DNA of 40,348 nucleotides from Pseudobutyrivibrio sp. (lineage in GTDB: Bacteria > Bacillota > Clostridia > Lachnospirales > Lachnospiraceae). The notes beneath the pieces were generated by a model, which ran no database searches, was not told where the DNA came from, and worked only from the letters and a program-made list of their open reading frames with translations. The translations under genes and the position numbers were made by a program. Shown piece by piece: positions 16,326 to 24,945 of the stretch (position 1 is the first letter of the stretch; each line of letters opens with the position of its first letter). The DNA is taken from positions 1 through 40,348 of the forward strand of contig JAGBJE010000128.1 of assembly GCA_017934625.1 (NCBI GenBank). Direction: 5' to 3'.

Positions 16326-17381
16326 ATGGCAGAAAGTAAATATGTAGCTTATGTAGGCACTTACACACACGAAACAAGTGTTGGTATTTATGTTTATGAT
16401 GTTGACCCTAACACTGGAGTTCTTACAGAAAGAAGTGTAGCGCCTATTAACAACCCATCGGATATTATTAATTCACATGACAATAAATTCCTTTATTCAA
16501 TTGCCGATGAAGGTGTTGCCGCATTCAAGATTCTTGAAAACGGTGATTTGGAAAAGATTAATCAGGAATGGGTCGGCGGAATGAGAGGTTGTAACCTCTG
16601 TGTTGATTCAAAGAACAGATATCTTTTTGTAGCAGGTTATCATGATGGCCGTGTTACTATGATGAAGTTAAATGAGGATGGTTCCATTGCAGGTATTGCA
16701 GATGGTATTTTCCATCAGGGAATTGGTAAATCTGTTGCAGATAGACCATTATATCCACATTGTACATGTGTTGAGCTTACTAAGGATGAAAGATTCCTCT
16801 GTGTAGTAGAAAATGGTCTACATCAGATTAAAATCTACGAAGTAGATTACGATATGGGCAAGCTTCGTCTTGTAGATATTGTTAGATGTACAATGGGCTC
16901 AGCTCCACTTAGAATGAAGTTTTCTCCAGATGGTAAATATGCTTATGTTATCACTGAGATGTCTAATGAGATATTAGTTTATGATTATCATATTATTGAT
17001 GATCATCCTGATTTCGAATGTATTCAGACAGTATCACTTCTTGTTGGGGTTGATGAGGAAATCAGTACAGGTACTAATATTAAGTTCGGTGATGATGATA
17101 AATTCATATATGCCAGCGTAGATGGTCTTAATGCTATATGCATGTATGAAAGAGATCCTAAGTCAGGAAAGATTAAGTATTTCTCACACAGCTTTATTAG
17201 TGGTGATTACCCTAAGAGCTTTGCAATTCTTCCAGGGGATAAGTACTATGTTTCTTTAAATCATGATACTAACGAAATACGTAGCTTTACCATCGATAAA
17301 AAGGCAGGACATTCATTGATGCAGAATGCACCAATCAAGATTGCAAAGCCTAATAGTATTGTTATAGTAAAGATTAAATAG
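16326..17381 (+). CDS. Lactonase family beta-propeller protein (6-phosphogluconolactonase-like)
   Basis: This 351-residue protein matches the seven-bladed lactonase family (PF10282) that includes Pgl/YbhE. Repeated blades are visible: YVAYVGTYTHETSVGIYVY at the N-terminus, LYPHCTCVELTKDERFLCVV near residue 140, and APLRMKFSPDGKYAYVITE near 196. The HC/E-type residues of the active-site region (PHCTCVE) are present. No signal peptide, so it is cytosolic. GAGGAG precedes ATG 16326. The family is functionally mixed, so the phosphogluconolactone substrate is only a guess. A strong terminator follows. Confidence 0.8.
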   Translation: MAESKYVAYVGTYTHETSVGIYVYDVDPNTGVLTERSVAPINNPSDIINSHDNKFLYSIADEGVAAFKILENGDLEKINQEWVGGMRGCNLCVDSKNRYLFVAGYHDGRVTMMKLNEDGSIAGIADGIFHQGIGKSVADRPLYPHCTCVELTKDERFLCVVENGLHQIKIYEVDYDMGKLRLVDIVRCTMGSAPLRMKFSPDGKYAYVITEMSNEILVYDYHIIDDHPDFECIQTVSLLVGVDEEISTGTNIKFGDDDKFIYASVDGLNAICMYERDPKSGKIKYFSHSFISGDYPKSFAILPGDKYYVSLNHDTNEIRSFTIDKKAGHSLMQNAPIKIAKPNSIVIVKIK

Positions 17382-17389
17382 CTTGTTGT

Positions 17390-17417
17390 AAGGGCTGATA
17401 AAACAGCCCTTTTTTCT
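17390..17417 (+). terminator. Rho-independent terminator after the lactonase gene
   Basis: AAGGGCTG pairs with CAGCCCTT around ATAAAA-like loop bases, followed by a run of T residues. The aroC ribosome-binding site starts only about 14 bases further on. Confidence 0.85.
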
Positions 17418-17442
17418 TTTATTAGACCATAGGGAGGTAATG

Positions 17443-18537
17443 ATGGCAGGTTCAACTTTCGGAAGTAATATTACAGTAACAACTTGGGGCGAGTCACATG
17501 GTAAAGCTATAGGTGCTGTTATCGATGGCATTCCAGCGGGAATGAAGCTAGATGAGCATGATATTCAGATTTACCTTGATAGAAGAAAGCCAGGGCAATC
17601 AAAGTTTACAACAGCACGTAATGAGGCTGACCAGGTAAAGATACTATCAGGTGTTTTTGAGGGCGTTACCACTGGTACACCTATTTCAATTATGGTTGAG
17701 AATACTGATCAGCATTCTAAGGATTATGGTAATATTGCCACCTGCTTTAGACCGGGTCATGCCGACTATGGCTATATAGAAAAATACGGCCTCAGAGATT
17801 ACAGAGGCGGTGGACGTTCATCTGGCCGAGAGACCATTGGACGAGTTGCGGCAGGCGCCATCTGCGCAAAGCTTTTGTCTGAGCTTGGAATTACAGTTTG
17901 CGCTTACACTAAATCCATTGGCGATATAAAGATTTACGATTTTGATTTATCTGAGAGAGACAACAATGCACTTTGCATGCCAGACCCTACAGCTGCAAAG
18001 AAGGCTTCAGAATATCTTGAGGCTTGCATGCTTAATAATGACAGCGCAGGTGGTATAATAGAATGCCTTATTACAGGTGTGCCTGCTGGTGTAGGTGACC
18101 CTGTATTTGATAAATTAGATGCCAATCTTTCAAAGGCACTAGTTTCTATTGGCTCTGTTAAAGGCGTAGAGATAGGTGATGGATTTGCTGCATCAAAGAC
18201 TGTAGGCAGCATCAACAATGATAAATTTAGAATGGTTGATGGCAAAGTAACCAAGGCTACCAACCACAGCGGTGGTATCTTAGGCGGCATTTCTGATGGA
18301 GATGATATTATCGTAAGATGTGCCATTAAGCCTACACCATCTATATCACAATCTCAGCCAACAGTTAACGAGGCGTATGAGAACCTTGACATTGAAATTC
18401 ATGGAAGACATGATCCTGTCATTGTGCCAAGGGCTGTTGTAGTTGTGGAGGCTATGTGTGCTATTACTATTTGTGATGCACTGTTTTCACACATGACAGA
18501 TAGATTAGATTATATTAAGGAGTTTTATAAGAATTGA
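17443..18537 (+). CDS. aroC: Chorismate synthase
   Basis: AroC converts EPSP to chorismate with reduced FMN in the last step of the shikimate pathway. The signatures GSNITVTTWGESHGKAIG (residues 6-23), the RPGHADY segment, GGGRSSGRETIGRVAAGA near 125 and the late GRHDPVIVPRA region are all present. The length, 364 residues, is normal. ATG 17443 is preferred because AGGGAGG ends 5 bases upstream; ATG 17440 is only 2 bases away. No other aromatic-pathway genes are near. Its stop overlaps the TTG start of tgt. Confidence 0.97.
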   Translation: MAGSTFGSNITVTTWGESHGKAIGAVIDGIPAGMKLDEHDIQIYLDRRKPGQSKFTTARNEADQVKILSGVFEGVTTGTPISIMVENTDQHSKDYGNIATCFRPGHADYGYIEKYGLRDYRGGGRSSGRETIGRVAAGAICAKLLSELGITVCAYTKSIGDIKIYDFDLSERDNNALCMPDPTAAKKASEYLEACMLNNDSAGGIIECLITGVPAGVGDPVFDKLDANLSKALVSIGSVKGVEIGDGFAASKTVGSINNDKFRMVDGKVTKATNHSGGILGGISDGDDIIVRCAIKPTPSISQSQPTVNEAYENLDIEIHGRHDPVIVPRAVVVVEAMCAITICDALFSHMTDRLDYIKEFYKN

Positions 18538-19670
18538 AGTACGAATTATTAAAGACAGAGGGAAAGGCGAAAAGAGGTCGTTTTCATACTGTTCATGGTG
18601 TAATTGAAACACCCGTTTTTATGAATGTTGGTACAGTTGCAGCTATTAAAGGTGCTGTATCTACGGATGATTTAAGACAAATCAAGACTCAGGTTGAGCT
18701 TTCTAATACATATCATCTTCATGTTAGAACAGGTGATAAGCTTATTAAGGAGCTTGGGGGCTTGCACAAATTCATGGCTTGGGACAAGCCAATCCTTACT
18801 GATTCAGGCGGATTCCAGGTATTTTCTCTTGCTGGTATCAGAAAGATTAAAGAAGAGGGGGTTACCTTCAATTCCCACATAGATGGCCGCAAGATTTTTA
18901 TGGGACCTGAGGAATCTATGCAGATTCAATCCAATCTTGGTTCTACCATTGCCATGGCTTTTGACGAGTGCCCACCAGCACTTGCAGAGCGCAAGTATGT
19001 AGAGGATTCTGTTGCACGTACAACCAGATGGCTACACAGATGTAAGGCAGAAATGGCTCGTCTCAATTCCTTGGATGACACCATCAATAAAGAACAGCTA
19101 TTGTTCGGTATAAATCAGGGTGCTGTATACAATGACATTCGTATAGAGCATGCCAAGATTATTTCAGAGCTTGATTTACCAGGCTATGCTGTTGGTGGTC
19201 TTGCTGTTGGAGAGAGTCATGAGCAGATGTATGATGTGTTAGATCACGTTGTACCATACCTTCCACAGAACAAGCCTACATATCTTATGGGTGTTGGTAC
19301 ACCAGCTAACATATTAGAATCAGTAGAGCGTGGTATTGATTTCTTTGACTGTGTATATCCTAGTAGAAATGGTCGTCATGGTCATGTTTACACAAACCAT
19401 GGCAAGCTCAATCTGTTCAATCAGAAGTTTGAAAAGGATATGCGTCCAATTGAGGAAGGCTGCGGTTGCCCAGCATGTCGCACTTATTCTAGAGCATATA
19501 TACGTCATCTTCTTAAAGCCAAGGAGATGCTTGGAATGAGACTTTGCGTACTTCACAATCTATATTTCTACAACACAATGATGGAAGAAATTAGAGATGC
19601 TCTTGATGCAGGAATGTTTGCAACATATAAGAAAAATAAGCTTGCATCTATGGAAGCTGGCGAGGATTAA
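18534..19670 (+). CDS. tgt: tRNA-guanine transglycosylase
   Basis: Bacterial Tgt exchanges guanine-34 for preQ1 in tRNAs with GUN anticodons on the way to queuosine. The TIM-barrel motifs are LTDSGGFQVFSLA near residue 90 (catalytic aspartate), GGLAVGESHEQM near 223, DFFDCVYPSRNGRHGH near 266 (nucleophile aspartate) and a zinc site CGCPAC near 307 with a later histidine. The protein has 378 residues. The TTG start at 18534 overlaps the aroC stop; AAGGAG lies 11 bases before, and the translation LKYELLKTEGKAKRGRF fits the family N-terminus. queA is not in the window. Confidence 0.97.
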   Translation: MKYELLKTEGKAKRGRFHTVHGVIETPVFMNVGTVAAIKGAVSTDDLRQIKTQVELSNTYHLHVRTGDKLIKELGGLHKFMAWDKPILTDSGGFQVFSLAGIRKIKEEGVTFNSHIDGRKIFMGPEESMQIQSNLGSTIAMAFDECPPALAERKYVEDSVARTTRWLHRCKAEMARLNSLDDTINKEQLLFGINQGAVYNDIRIEHAKIISELDLPGYAVGGLAVGESHEQMYDVLDHVVPYLPQNKPTYLMGVGTPANILESVERGIDFFDCVYPSRNGRHGHVYTNHGKLNLFNQKFEKDMRPIEEGCGCPACRTYSRAYIRHLLKAKEMLGMRLCVLHNLYFYNTMMEEIRDALDAGMFATYKKNKLASMEAGED

Positions 19671-19689
19671 TATTAAATAAATATTAAAA

Positions 19690-19724
19690 TATGGCATTTT
19701 TGTTGCCATAAAATAATTTTTTTT
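19690..19724 (+). terminator. Probable tgt terminator overlapping the yajC promoter
   Basis: TATGGCA pairs with TGCCATA, followed by AAATAA and eight T residues. The 7-bp stem is short. The right arm also contains the -35 box of the yajC promoter. Confidence 0.5.
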
Positions 19725-19731
19725 GTAGAAT
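19703..19731 (+). promoter_or_regulatory. Promoter for yajC
   Basis: TTGCCA (19703-19708) and TAGAAT (19726-19731) lie 17 bases apart, followed about 45 bases later by the yajC ATG. Confidence 0.6.
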
Positions 19732-19776
19732 GTTTTATAGTGATTTGGCGAAAGCCATTAGTAGGAGGATAATTTA

Positions 19777-20121
19777 ATGTTAAACAATGGTATGTTATTA
19801 GCTGCAACTGGTATGAATAGTTCAATCAGCTTAATCATTTGGGTAGTTGTACTTTTTGTATTCATGTATTTCTTCATGATTCATCCACAGCAGAAGGAGC
19901 AGAAGGAAAAGACAGCAATGATGTCTTCTCTTGAAATCGGTGATACAGTACTTACAACAAGTGGTTTCTATGGTGTAGTTATTGCTATTCCTGATGACAC
20001 AACAGTTATTGTAGAGTTTGGTAGCAATAAGAACTGCCGTATCCCTATGCAGAAGGCTGCAATCTCTCAGATTGAAAAGCCAGAGGATGCTGTTAAGGCT
20101 ACAGAAGAGAAATCTAAATAA
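19777..20121 (+). CDS. yajC: Preprotein translocase subunit YajC
   Basis: YajC is an accessory subunit of the SecDF-YajC complex at the Sec translocon. The 114-residue protein has one N-terminal membrane helix (about residues 18-36) followed by the diagnostic FFMIHPQQKEQKE and LEIGDTVLTTSGFYGVV motifs of the cytosolic domain. AGGAGG precedes ATG 19777 at good spacing. Its neighbourhood, tgt upstream, is the classic tgt-yajC order, though secD and secF are not next to it here. A strong hairpin terminator follows. Confidence 0.96.
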   Translation: MLNNGMLLAATGMNSSISLIIWVVVLFVFMYFFMIHPQQKEQKEKTAMMSSLEIGDTVLTTSGFYGVVIAIPDDTTVIVEFGSNKNCRIPMQKAAISQIEKPEDAVKATEEKSK

Positions 20122-20134
20122 TAAGTAAATGTTT

Positions 20135-20167
20135 AAGGACTTCCCAAATGGGAAGTCCTTATTTTTA
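20135..20167. terminator. Convergent terminator shared by yajC and the CmpB-like gene
   Basis: AAGGACTTCCC pairs with GGGAAGTCCTT, followed by TATTTTTATTT on the plus strand. The T-rich side slightly overlaps the 3' end of the minus-strand gene, so it is strongest for yajC. Confidence 0.8.
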
Positions 20168-21019
20168 TTTCTTTCGATTTTTAAGGTATTGAGAACCTTT
20201 GTTGAGTAAGGCTTTGGTTGAAGCCACGGGATGAGTGAACTTTGCGATGTGTCTAAACTGACCGCGCTGGGTTTCGGTTGCATTCTTAATCCATTCTTTG
20301 ACAGCCTCGGTTGACAACTGTTCTTTGATTTCCTCTATGCGCTCAGCTGTAAGCTCTCGTTTAACGAAGGCCGCTTCTTTCTTTTCAGCAGCTTTTTCTA
20401 TTCTTGCAATCTTTGATTCTGTAAGGTTAAGCTGTATTGTTTCAACGCGCTCGGACATCTGAGCATTTATCTGATCGTTAATACGCTCGAATTGTTTTGC
20501 AAAGGTAGTAAGGGCTGATACAGTAAGAGCCATATCCATTCCAAATAGGAACATAAAAATAAGTGACAAAAGTTCTATTATGATTTCTGGTATAGATCCT
20601 ACCCCTCTCATTATAGGTGGTATAATCAACTGTGTAACAATGATTCCTGCAAATCCAAAGCAACAGGTAAAGGGTAGACAAACCCGGCCGTTTATATTAA
20701 GGGGCATATCTGAATAATCCCACCATCTAGCGTTAAATTTTTTCTCTAGGGCATATGATGTAGAGTATTCTAAAATAAAGGAACCTATGGCACATCCAAA
20801 GAATATGGTAACATAGGATGCGTGGCGAAGGGTATCTATTGGTAAATCAATAAAGATTATCTGGGCTAATGTGGCACCTACACCATAAAGCGGAATACAA
20901 GGACCATATAAGAACCCACGATTCTGCCAAGTCTTTTCGTGAATGGTGCAGAAGCAGGTTTCGTATATCCAACCAATGAAGCTATAAATAATAAAGTACA
21001 CAAAATATCTGCTTAACAT
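20165..21019 (-). CDS. Putative ABC transporter permease, CmpB family (PF06541)
   Basis: This 284-residue membrane protein matches the CmpB-like family (PF06541), annotated as putative ABC permease with no proven substrate. The N-terminal half has about five membrane helices and family motifs YSFIGWIYETCFC, NRGFLYGPCIPLYG and a WWDYSDMPLNINGRVCL segment. The C-terminal half (about residues 175-284) is charged and helical, with coiled-coil character and a basic end, and is longer than in minimal family members. No ATPase gene is adjacent. It diverges from secG. Residues are typical of cytoplasmic-membrane proteins with the tail inside. Confidence 0.8.
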   Translation of the reverse strand: MLSRYFVYFIIYSFIGWIYETCFCTIHEKTWQNRGFLYGPCIPLYGVGATLAQIIFIDLPIDTLRHASYVTIFFGCAIGSFILEYSTSYALEKKFNARWWDYSDMPLNINGRVCLPFTCCFGFAGIIVTQLIIPPIMRGVGSIPEIIIELLSLIFMFLFGMDMALTVSALTTFAKQFERINDQINAQMSERVETIQLNLTESKIARIEKAAEKKEAAFVKRELTAERIEEIKEQLSTEAVKEWIKNATETQRGQFRHIAKFTHPVASTKALLNKGSQYLKNRKK

Positions 21020-21047
21020 AATTCTTCTCCCTTCATACTTAGTCTAT

Positions 21048-21076
21048 AGTATAGAAGAAATGAGGCGAGATTTAAA
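21048..21076 (-). promoter_or_regulatory. Promoter for the CmpB-like gene
   Basis: On the minus strand TTTAAA (21076-21071) and TATACT (21053-21048) are 17 bases apart, about 29 bases before the ATG. Confidence 0.5.
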
Positions 21077-21096
21077 GTAAATGTTTGTTAATTTAC

Positions 21097-21125
21097 TTGA
21101 AAAGATATTTGCGCTATGATATACT
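21097..21125 (+). promoter_or_regulatory. Promoter for secG
   Basis: TTGAAA (21097-21102) and TATACT (21120-21125) are 17 bases apart. The leader to the secG ATG is about 50 bases and ends with GGGAGG. Confidence 0.65.
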
Positions 21126-21183
21126 TCAAATGTTGCAAAATACGTAACACAAATATTAAATTTAGCCTAAATGGGAGGCAATT

Positions 21184-21426
21184 ATGCAAGCATTAAAGAT
21201 AGTTCTTATTTTTTTATTAATCGCTATATGTGTGGCACTTACAGTCATCATTCTTTTCCAGGAAGGAAAGCAGAACGGACTTGGTTCTTTATCAGGACAG
21301 CAGTTTGATTCATATTGGAGCCGTAACAAGGGTCGCTCACGTGAGGGCTTACTTGTAAAGCTTACTAGCGTATGCGTCATTCTTTTCTTCATACTTTCTG
21401 CAGTACTTAATATTGGAAGTTTTTAA
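21184..21426 (+). CDS. secG: Preprotein translocase subunit SecG
   Basis: SecG is the small third subunit of the SecYEG protein-export channel. The 80-residue protein has two membrane helices (about residues 4-24 and 56-76) joined by a cytosolic loop carrying the family segment LFQEGKQNGLGSLSG. GGGAGG precedes ATG 21184. The order secG-rnr-smpB-ssrA is conserved throughout Firmicutes and appears here with maf added. A short hairpin separates it from rnr. Confidence 0.96.
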   Translation: MQALKIVLIFLLIAICVALTVIILFQEGKQNGLGSLSGQQFDSYWSRNKGRSREGLLVKLTSVCVILFFILSAVLNIGSF

Positions 21427-21438
21427 GATGTAAAGTTT

Positions 21439-21462
21439 GCCACCCTGATAGGGTGGCATTTG
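21439..21462 (+). terminator. Hairpin between secG and rnr, weak terminator or attenuator
   Basis: GCCACCC pairs with GGGTGGC around TGATA. It is followed by ATTTGTTTT, which is an interrupted T-run, so termination is probably partial. It lies 14 bases before the rnr ribosome-binding site. Confidence 0.5.
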
Positions 21463-21479
21463 TTTTATATAGGAGGCGT

Positions 21480-23735
21480 ATGAAAGAATTCGATAAACAA
21501 AAGCATTTCTTGATGGATGTTTTTAAGAGTCAGGCCTATATCCCTATGAAAAAGAAGGAGTTGGAAATCCTTCTTGATGTTGAAAAGGATAAGCGTGGGG
21601 AATTTGCTGAGGTTTTACAGGAATTGGTAGATGAAGGAATGGTAGAGATTACCAAAAGAGGCAAGTACCAGATACCTGAAAACAGGCCTAAATTTGTTAA
21701 GCTTAAAGACCATAAATCTAAAAAGCCATCAAAGGCAGAGGTTACAAGGGGCAAGCAGTCTCTTAATCAGGTTGCCAAGAATGCAAATAGACCTAAAAAT
21801 GAAAATATAGAGCCAGATATTATTGGAAGATTTATTTCACATAAGGACGGCTATGGTTTTATAGAGGTAGAGGGCAGCGAAGAGGATTATTTTGTCGGCA
21901 GAGATAATACGGGCTTTGCTATGCAGGATGATACAGTCGCAGCTGTTCTTACATTTGGTGCCCCTGGAAAGCGCCAGGAGGCTAGGGTCATCAGAATCAT
22001 AGCGCATGGCTTTTCAGATGTGGTTGGAACCTATGAGAAAAGCGCAGGCTTTGGTTTTGTAGTGGCAGACAGTAACAAGCTGGATAGAGATATATTCATT
22101 CCTGCTGGAAAGGATATGGGAGCCGTTACCGGTCATAAGGTAGTATGTCACATTGAAGATTATGGTGATGACAGCCATAAGCCAGAGGGAGTTATTACTG
22201 AAATCATTGGTCATAAGAATGACCCTGGTGTAGATATATTGTCTATTGTAAGGGGCTTTGGAATCGAGCCGGAATTTCCTGCAAAGGTGCTAAAGCAGGC
22301 TACTACTGTAGCTAAGCCTGTATCCGAGGCTGACATGGCAGGAAGGAACGATTTAAGAGAGCTTCCAATCATCACTATAGATGGTGAGGACACTAAGGAT
22401 ATTGATGATGGTGTTTCTCTTCAGATGGATGGAAGTAACTATATCCTTGGTGTGCACATAGCGGATGTTACTAACTATGTGCAGGAGTCTTCAGCACTTG
22501 ATGTTGAGGCGTTAAAAAGAGGTACATCAGTATATCTTGCAGATAGGGTTATACCTATGCTTCCTCATACATTATCTAATGGTATGTGTTCCCTTAATGA
22601 GGGAGAGGATAGACTTGCTCTTTCTTGTATCATGACCTTTAATCCTAAGGGGGAGCTTGTGGATCATGAGATTTGCGAATCAGTTATTCATAGTAAGCAT
22701 CGCATGACTTACACTAACGTATATGCCATAATGACTGGTGATGAAGAAGTGAGAGGTCAGTACGCCGATGTTTCTGAGATGATTGATAGGATGTATGAGC
22801 TTTCAAAAATCCTTAGGGCAAAGCGTAAAAAGAGGGGCTCTATTGATTTTGATTTCCCAGAGACACATATTATCATTGATGAAAACGGTAAGGTGGTAGG
22901 TCTTGCACCATATGAAAGAAATGATGCTCACAAGCTTATAGAGGACTTTATGCTTGCAGCAAATGAAACTGTTGCTGAGCATTTTTCACTGATGGAATCA
23001 CCTTTTGTATATCGTGTGCATGGTGCACCTGACCCTGAAAAGATGCAGGCCTTAGGCAGATTCCTAGGAGCATGTGGCTATAGCCTTAAGGGCAATAAGG
23101 ACAGCATTCATCCTAAGGAAATACAAAAGATGCTTGAATCTTTGGCAGGTCACGAGGATGAAGCAGTTATTACAAAGATGACACTTAGAAGCATGCAACA
23201 GGCCAGATATGATACAGAATGCAAGGGACATTTTGGCTTGGCCGCTCAATATTATTGTCACTTTACTTCGCCAATCAGAAGATATCCTGATTTGCAGATA
23301 CATCGTATTATTAAGGACCATCTTCGTGGTAGAATGAACGAACGTAAGATATATCATTATGAATCAATTCTTCCTCAGGTTGCGCTTGAAACCAGTAAGC
23401 TGGAGCGTAGAGCGGAGGAATGTGAGCGTGAAGTAGACAAGCTAAAGATGGTTCAGTTTATGAGACAGTTTATAGGACAGCAGTTTGAAGGAAATATTTC
23501 TTCAATCACAGGATGGGGTATGTATGTAGAGCTTGAAAACACCGTAGAGGGGCTTGTTCATGTATCTACTCTTTATGATGATCACTATGATTTCATAGAG
23601 GAGAATCTTACACTTGTGGGCGAGCGTACAGGACGTACCTTTAAGCTAGGCCAGCCTGTTACCGTAATCCTTGACTCCGTGGACGAAAATGCCCGCACCA
23701 TCGATTTTGTTTTAGAGGAATTTCAGAGGTTCTAG
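21480..23735 (+). CDS. rnr: Ribonuclease R
   Basis: RNase R is a processive 3'-5' exonuclease that degrades structured RNA and works with tmRNA-SmpB in decay of nonstop mRNA. From ATG 21480 (AGGAGG at 21471-21476) it has 751 residues: an N-terminal winged-helix-like region, cold-shock domains (IIGRFISHKDGYGFIEVE; VVGTYEKSAGFGFVV), the RNB catalytic domain with the aspartate cluster in GEDTKDIDDGVSL and HFTSPIRRYPDLQIHR, and a C-terminal S1 domain (GNISSITGWGMYVEL). An upstream frame start at 21453 is inside the hairpin region and rejected. No C-terminal basic tail is visible beyond the S1 domain. Confidence 0.96.
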   Translation: MKEFDKQKHFLMDVFKSQAYIPMKKKELEILLDVEKDKRGEFAEVLQELVDEGMVEITKRGKYQIPENRPKFVKLKDHKSKKPSKAEVTRGKQSLNQVAKNANRPKNENIEPDIIGRFISHKDGYGFIEVEGSEEDYFVGRDNTGFAMQDDTVAAVLTFGAPGKRQEARVIRIIAHGFSDVVGTYEKSAGFGFVVADSNKLDRDIFIPAGKDMGAVTGHKVVCHIEDYGDDSHKPEGVITEIIGHKNDPGVDILSIVRGFGIEPEFPAKVLKQATTVAKPVSEADMAGRNDLRELPIITIDGEDTKDIDDGVSLQMDGSNYILGVHIADVTNYVQESSALDVEALKRGTSVYLADRVIPMLPHTLSNGMCSLNEGEDRLALSCIMTFNPKGELVDHEICESVIHSKHRMTYTNVYAIMTGDEEVRGQYADVSEMIDRMYELSKILRAKRKKRGSIDFDFPETHIIIDENGKVVGLAPYERNDAHKLIEDFMLAANETVAEHFSLMESPFVYRVHGAPDPEKMQALGRFLGACGYSLKGNKDSIHPKEIQKMLESLAGHEDEAVITKMTLRSMQQARYDTECKGHFGLAAQYYCHFTSPIRRYPDLQIHRIIKDHLRGRMNERKIYHYESILPQVALETSKLERRAEECEREVDKLKMVQFMRQFIGQQFEGNISSITGWGMYVELENTVEGLVHVSTLYDDHYDFIEENLTLVGERTGRTFKLGQPVTVILDSVDENARTIDFVLEEFQRF

Positions 23736-23745
23736 TTTATGGCTC

Positions 23746-23831
23746 GCAAGTTACGCTTACAAGCCTGAGAAAACTCCGCTCAGCTAAGAATGCTTCGCTT
23801 GAGTTTTTCTCAGAGCTAGTTAGCTACTTGC
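23746..23831. repeat. Long imperfect inverted repeat, first copy of a shared-core element
   Basis: The rnr-smpB gap is almost filled by an 86-base imperfect palindrome. Outer arms GCAAGT/ACTTGC and inner arms CTGAGAAAACTC/GAGTTTTTCTCAG enclose a 30-base core at 23774-23803 (key blocks CGCTCAGC and GCTTCGCTT). The core recurs at 31162-31191 with 25 of 30 identical bases, while the arms differ. It may also reduce read-through into smpB. Confidence 0.75.
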
Positions 23832-23870
23832 TATTTATACATATCATTTAATTAACAGGAGCTTTTACGA

Positions 23871-24338
23871 ATGAATAAAGAAGGACGTAAATTAATTGCT
23901 AATAATAAAAAAGCATATCATGAATATTTCATGGAGGAGGAGTATGAAGCAGGAATCGAGCTGCACGGCACTGAAGTGAAGTCTATGCGAATGGGCCAGT
24001 GCTCCATTAAGGAAGCCTTCGTGCGCATTGATAATGGCGAAATGTTTATTTATCAGATGCACGTTAATCCTTATGAGAAGGGTAACATTTTTAACCGTGA
24101 CCCACTTCGCCCTAGAAAGCTTCTTTTGCATAAATCAGAGATTAATCGTTTGCTTAGCAAGATTAAGGAGAGCGGATACACAATCGTTCCTTTAGAGGTT
24201 TATCTTAATAATGGACTGGTTAAGGTAAAGATTGCTCTTGCAAAGGGTAAGAAATTATACGATAAGCGTGCTGATATCCAAAAGAAGGATATGAAGCGCG
24301 AAGCAGAAAGAGACTTTAAGATAAGGAATTTAGGCTAA
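23871..24338 (+). CDS. smpB: SsrA-binding protein
   Basis: SmpB delivers tmRNA to stalled ribosomes for trans-translation. The 155-residue protein begins with [17 protein letters not shown], continues with [16 protein letters not shown], the family signature for the OB-fold RNA-binding surface, and ends with the basic [14 protein letters not shown] tail that enters the mRNA channel. CAGGAG precedes ATG 23871. Its partner RNA gene ssrA lies about 600 bases downstream, after maf. The stop overlaps the maf start (TAATG). Confidence 0.97.
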   Translation: MNKEGRKLIANNKKAYHEYFMEEEYEAGIELHGTEVKSMRMGQCSIKEAFVRIDNGEMFIYQMHVNPYEKGNIFNRDPLRPRKLLLHKSEINRLLSKIKESGYTIVPLEVYLNNGLVKVKIALAKGKKLYDKRADIQKKDMKREAERDFKIRNLG

Positions 24339-24883
24339 TGAAGATTATACTTGCATCAAACTCACCAAGAAGAAAAGAATTGCTTACACAGGCAGGGGTA
24401 GATTTTGAAGTAAAGTCTGCTGATGTTGAAGAGGTAACAGATAAGACTAAGCCAGAAGAAGTGGTAATGGATTTAAGTAAGCTTAAGGCTAACGCTATTG
24501 CAAAAGAAAATCCAGGAAGAAGGATAATTGCTGCAGACACAGTGGTTGCCTTTAATGGTGAGATTCTTGGAAAGCCAAAGGATGAAGCTGATGCCTTTAG
24601 AATGTTAAAGGAGCTTTCAGGCAATACTCATCATGTATATACAGGTGTTACCATCATTGATGAGGATGGTAAGTCAAATACCTTCTATGAAGCTACAGCT
24701 GTTAGCATGTATGAGAATTCTGATGAGCTTATAAATAAGTACATTGCAACAGGAGAGCCTATGGATAAAGCAGGAGCTTATGGCATCCAAGGTAAGGGGG
24801 CAATTCTTGTTAAGGAGATTAGTGGAGATTACAACAATGTAGTTGGACTTCCACTTGCAAAGGTTTATCGCAATTTATACTAG
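24338..24883 (+). CDS. maf: Maf family nucleoside triphosphate pyrophosphatase
   Basis: Maf proteins hydrolyse dTTP/UTP or modified nucleotides to monophosphates, probably as house-cleaning enzymes, and were first linked to septum formation. The 181-residue protein shows the family start LASNSPRRKELL, then AADTVV near residues 67-72, KPKDEADAFRML, and AGAYGIQGKGA near 147. Normal length. It is inserted between smpB and ssrA and overlaps smpB by one base, so it is co-transcribed with smpB. Confidence 0.95.
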   Translation: MKIILASNSPRRKELLTQAGVDFEVKSADVEEVTDKTKPEEVVMDLSKLKANAIAKENPGRRIIAADTVVAFNGEILGKPKDEADAFRMLKELSGNTHHVYTGVTIIDEDGKSNTFYEATAVSMYENSDELINKYIATGEPMDKAGAYGIQGKGAILVKEISGDYNNVVGLPLAKVYRNLY

Positions 24884-24890
24884 AAGTTTA

Positions 24891-24918
24891 TTGATTTTTG
24901 CGTCAAAACCTATATAAT
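24891..24918 (+). promoter_or_regulatory. Promoter for ssrA
   Basis: TTGATT (24891-24896) and TATAAT (24913-24918) are 16 bases apart. Predicted transcription starts about 20 bases before the mature 5' end, leaving a short leader for RNase P to remove. Confidence 0.65.
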
Positions 24919-24945
24919 AAAATATGCTGTTAAGGCATATTGCTT

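Noticed and set aside
19831..20283. 150-codon minus-strand frame across yajC and the CmpB-like gene end
   Set aside because: It spans two real genes and their shared terminator and resembles no protein family.
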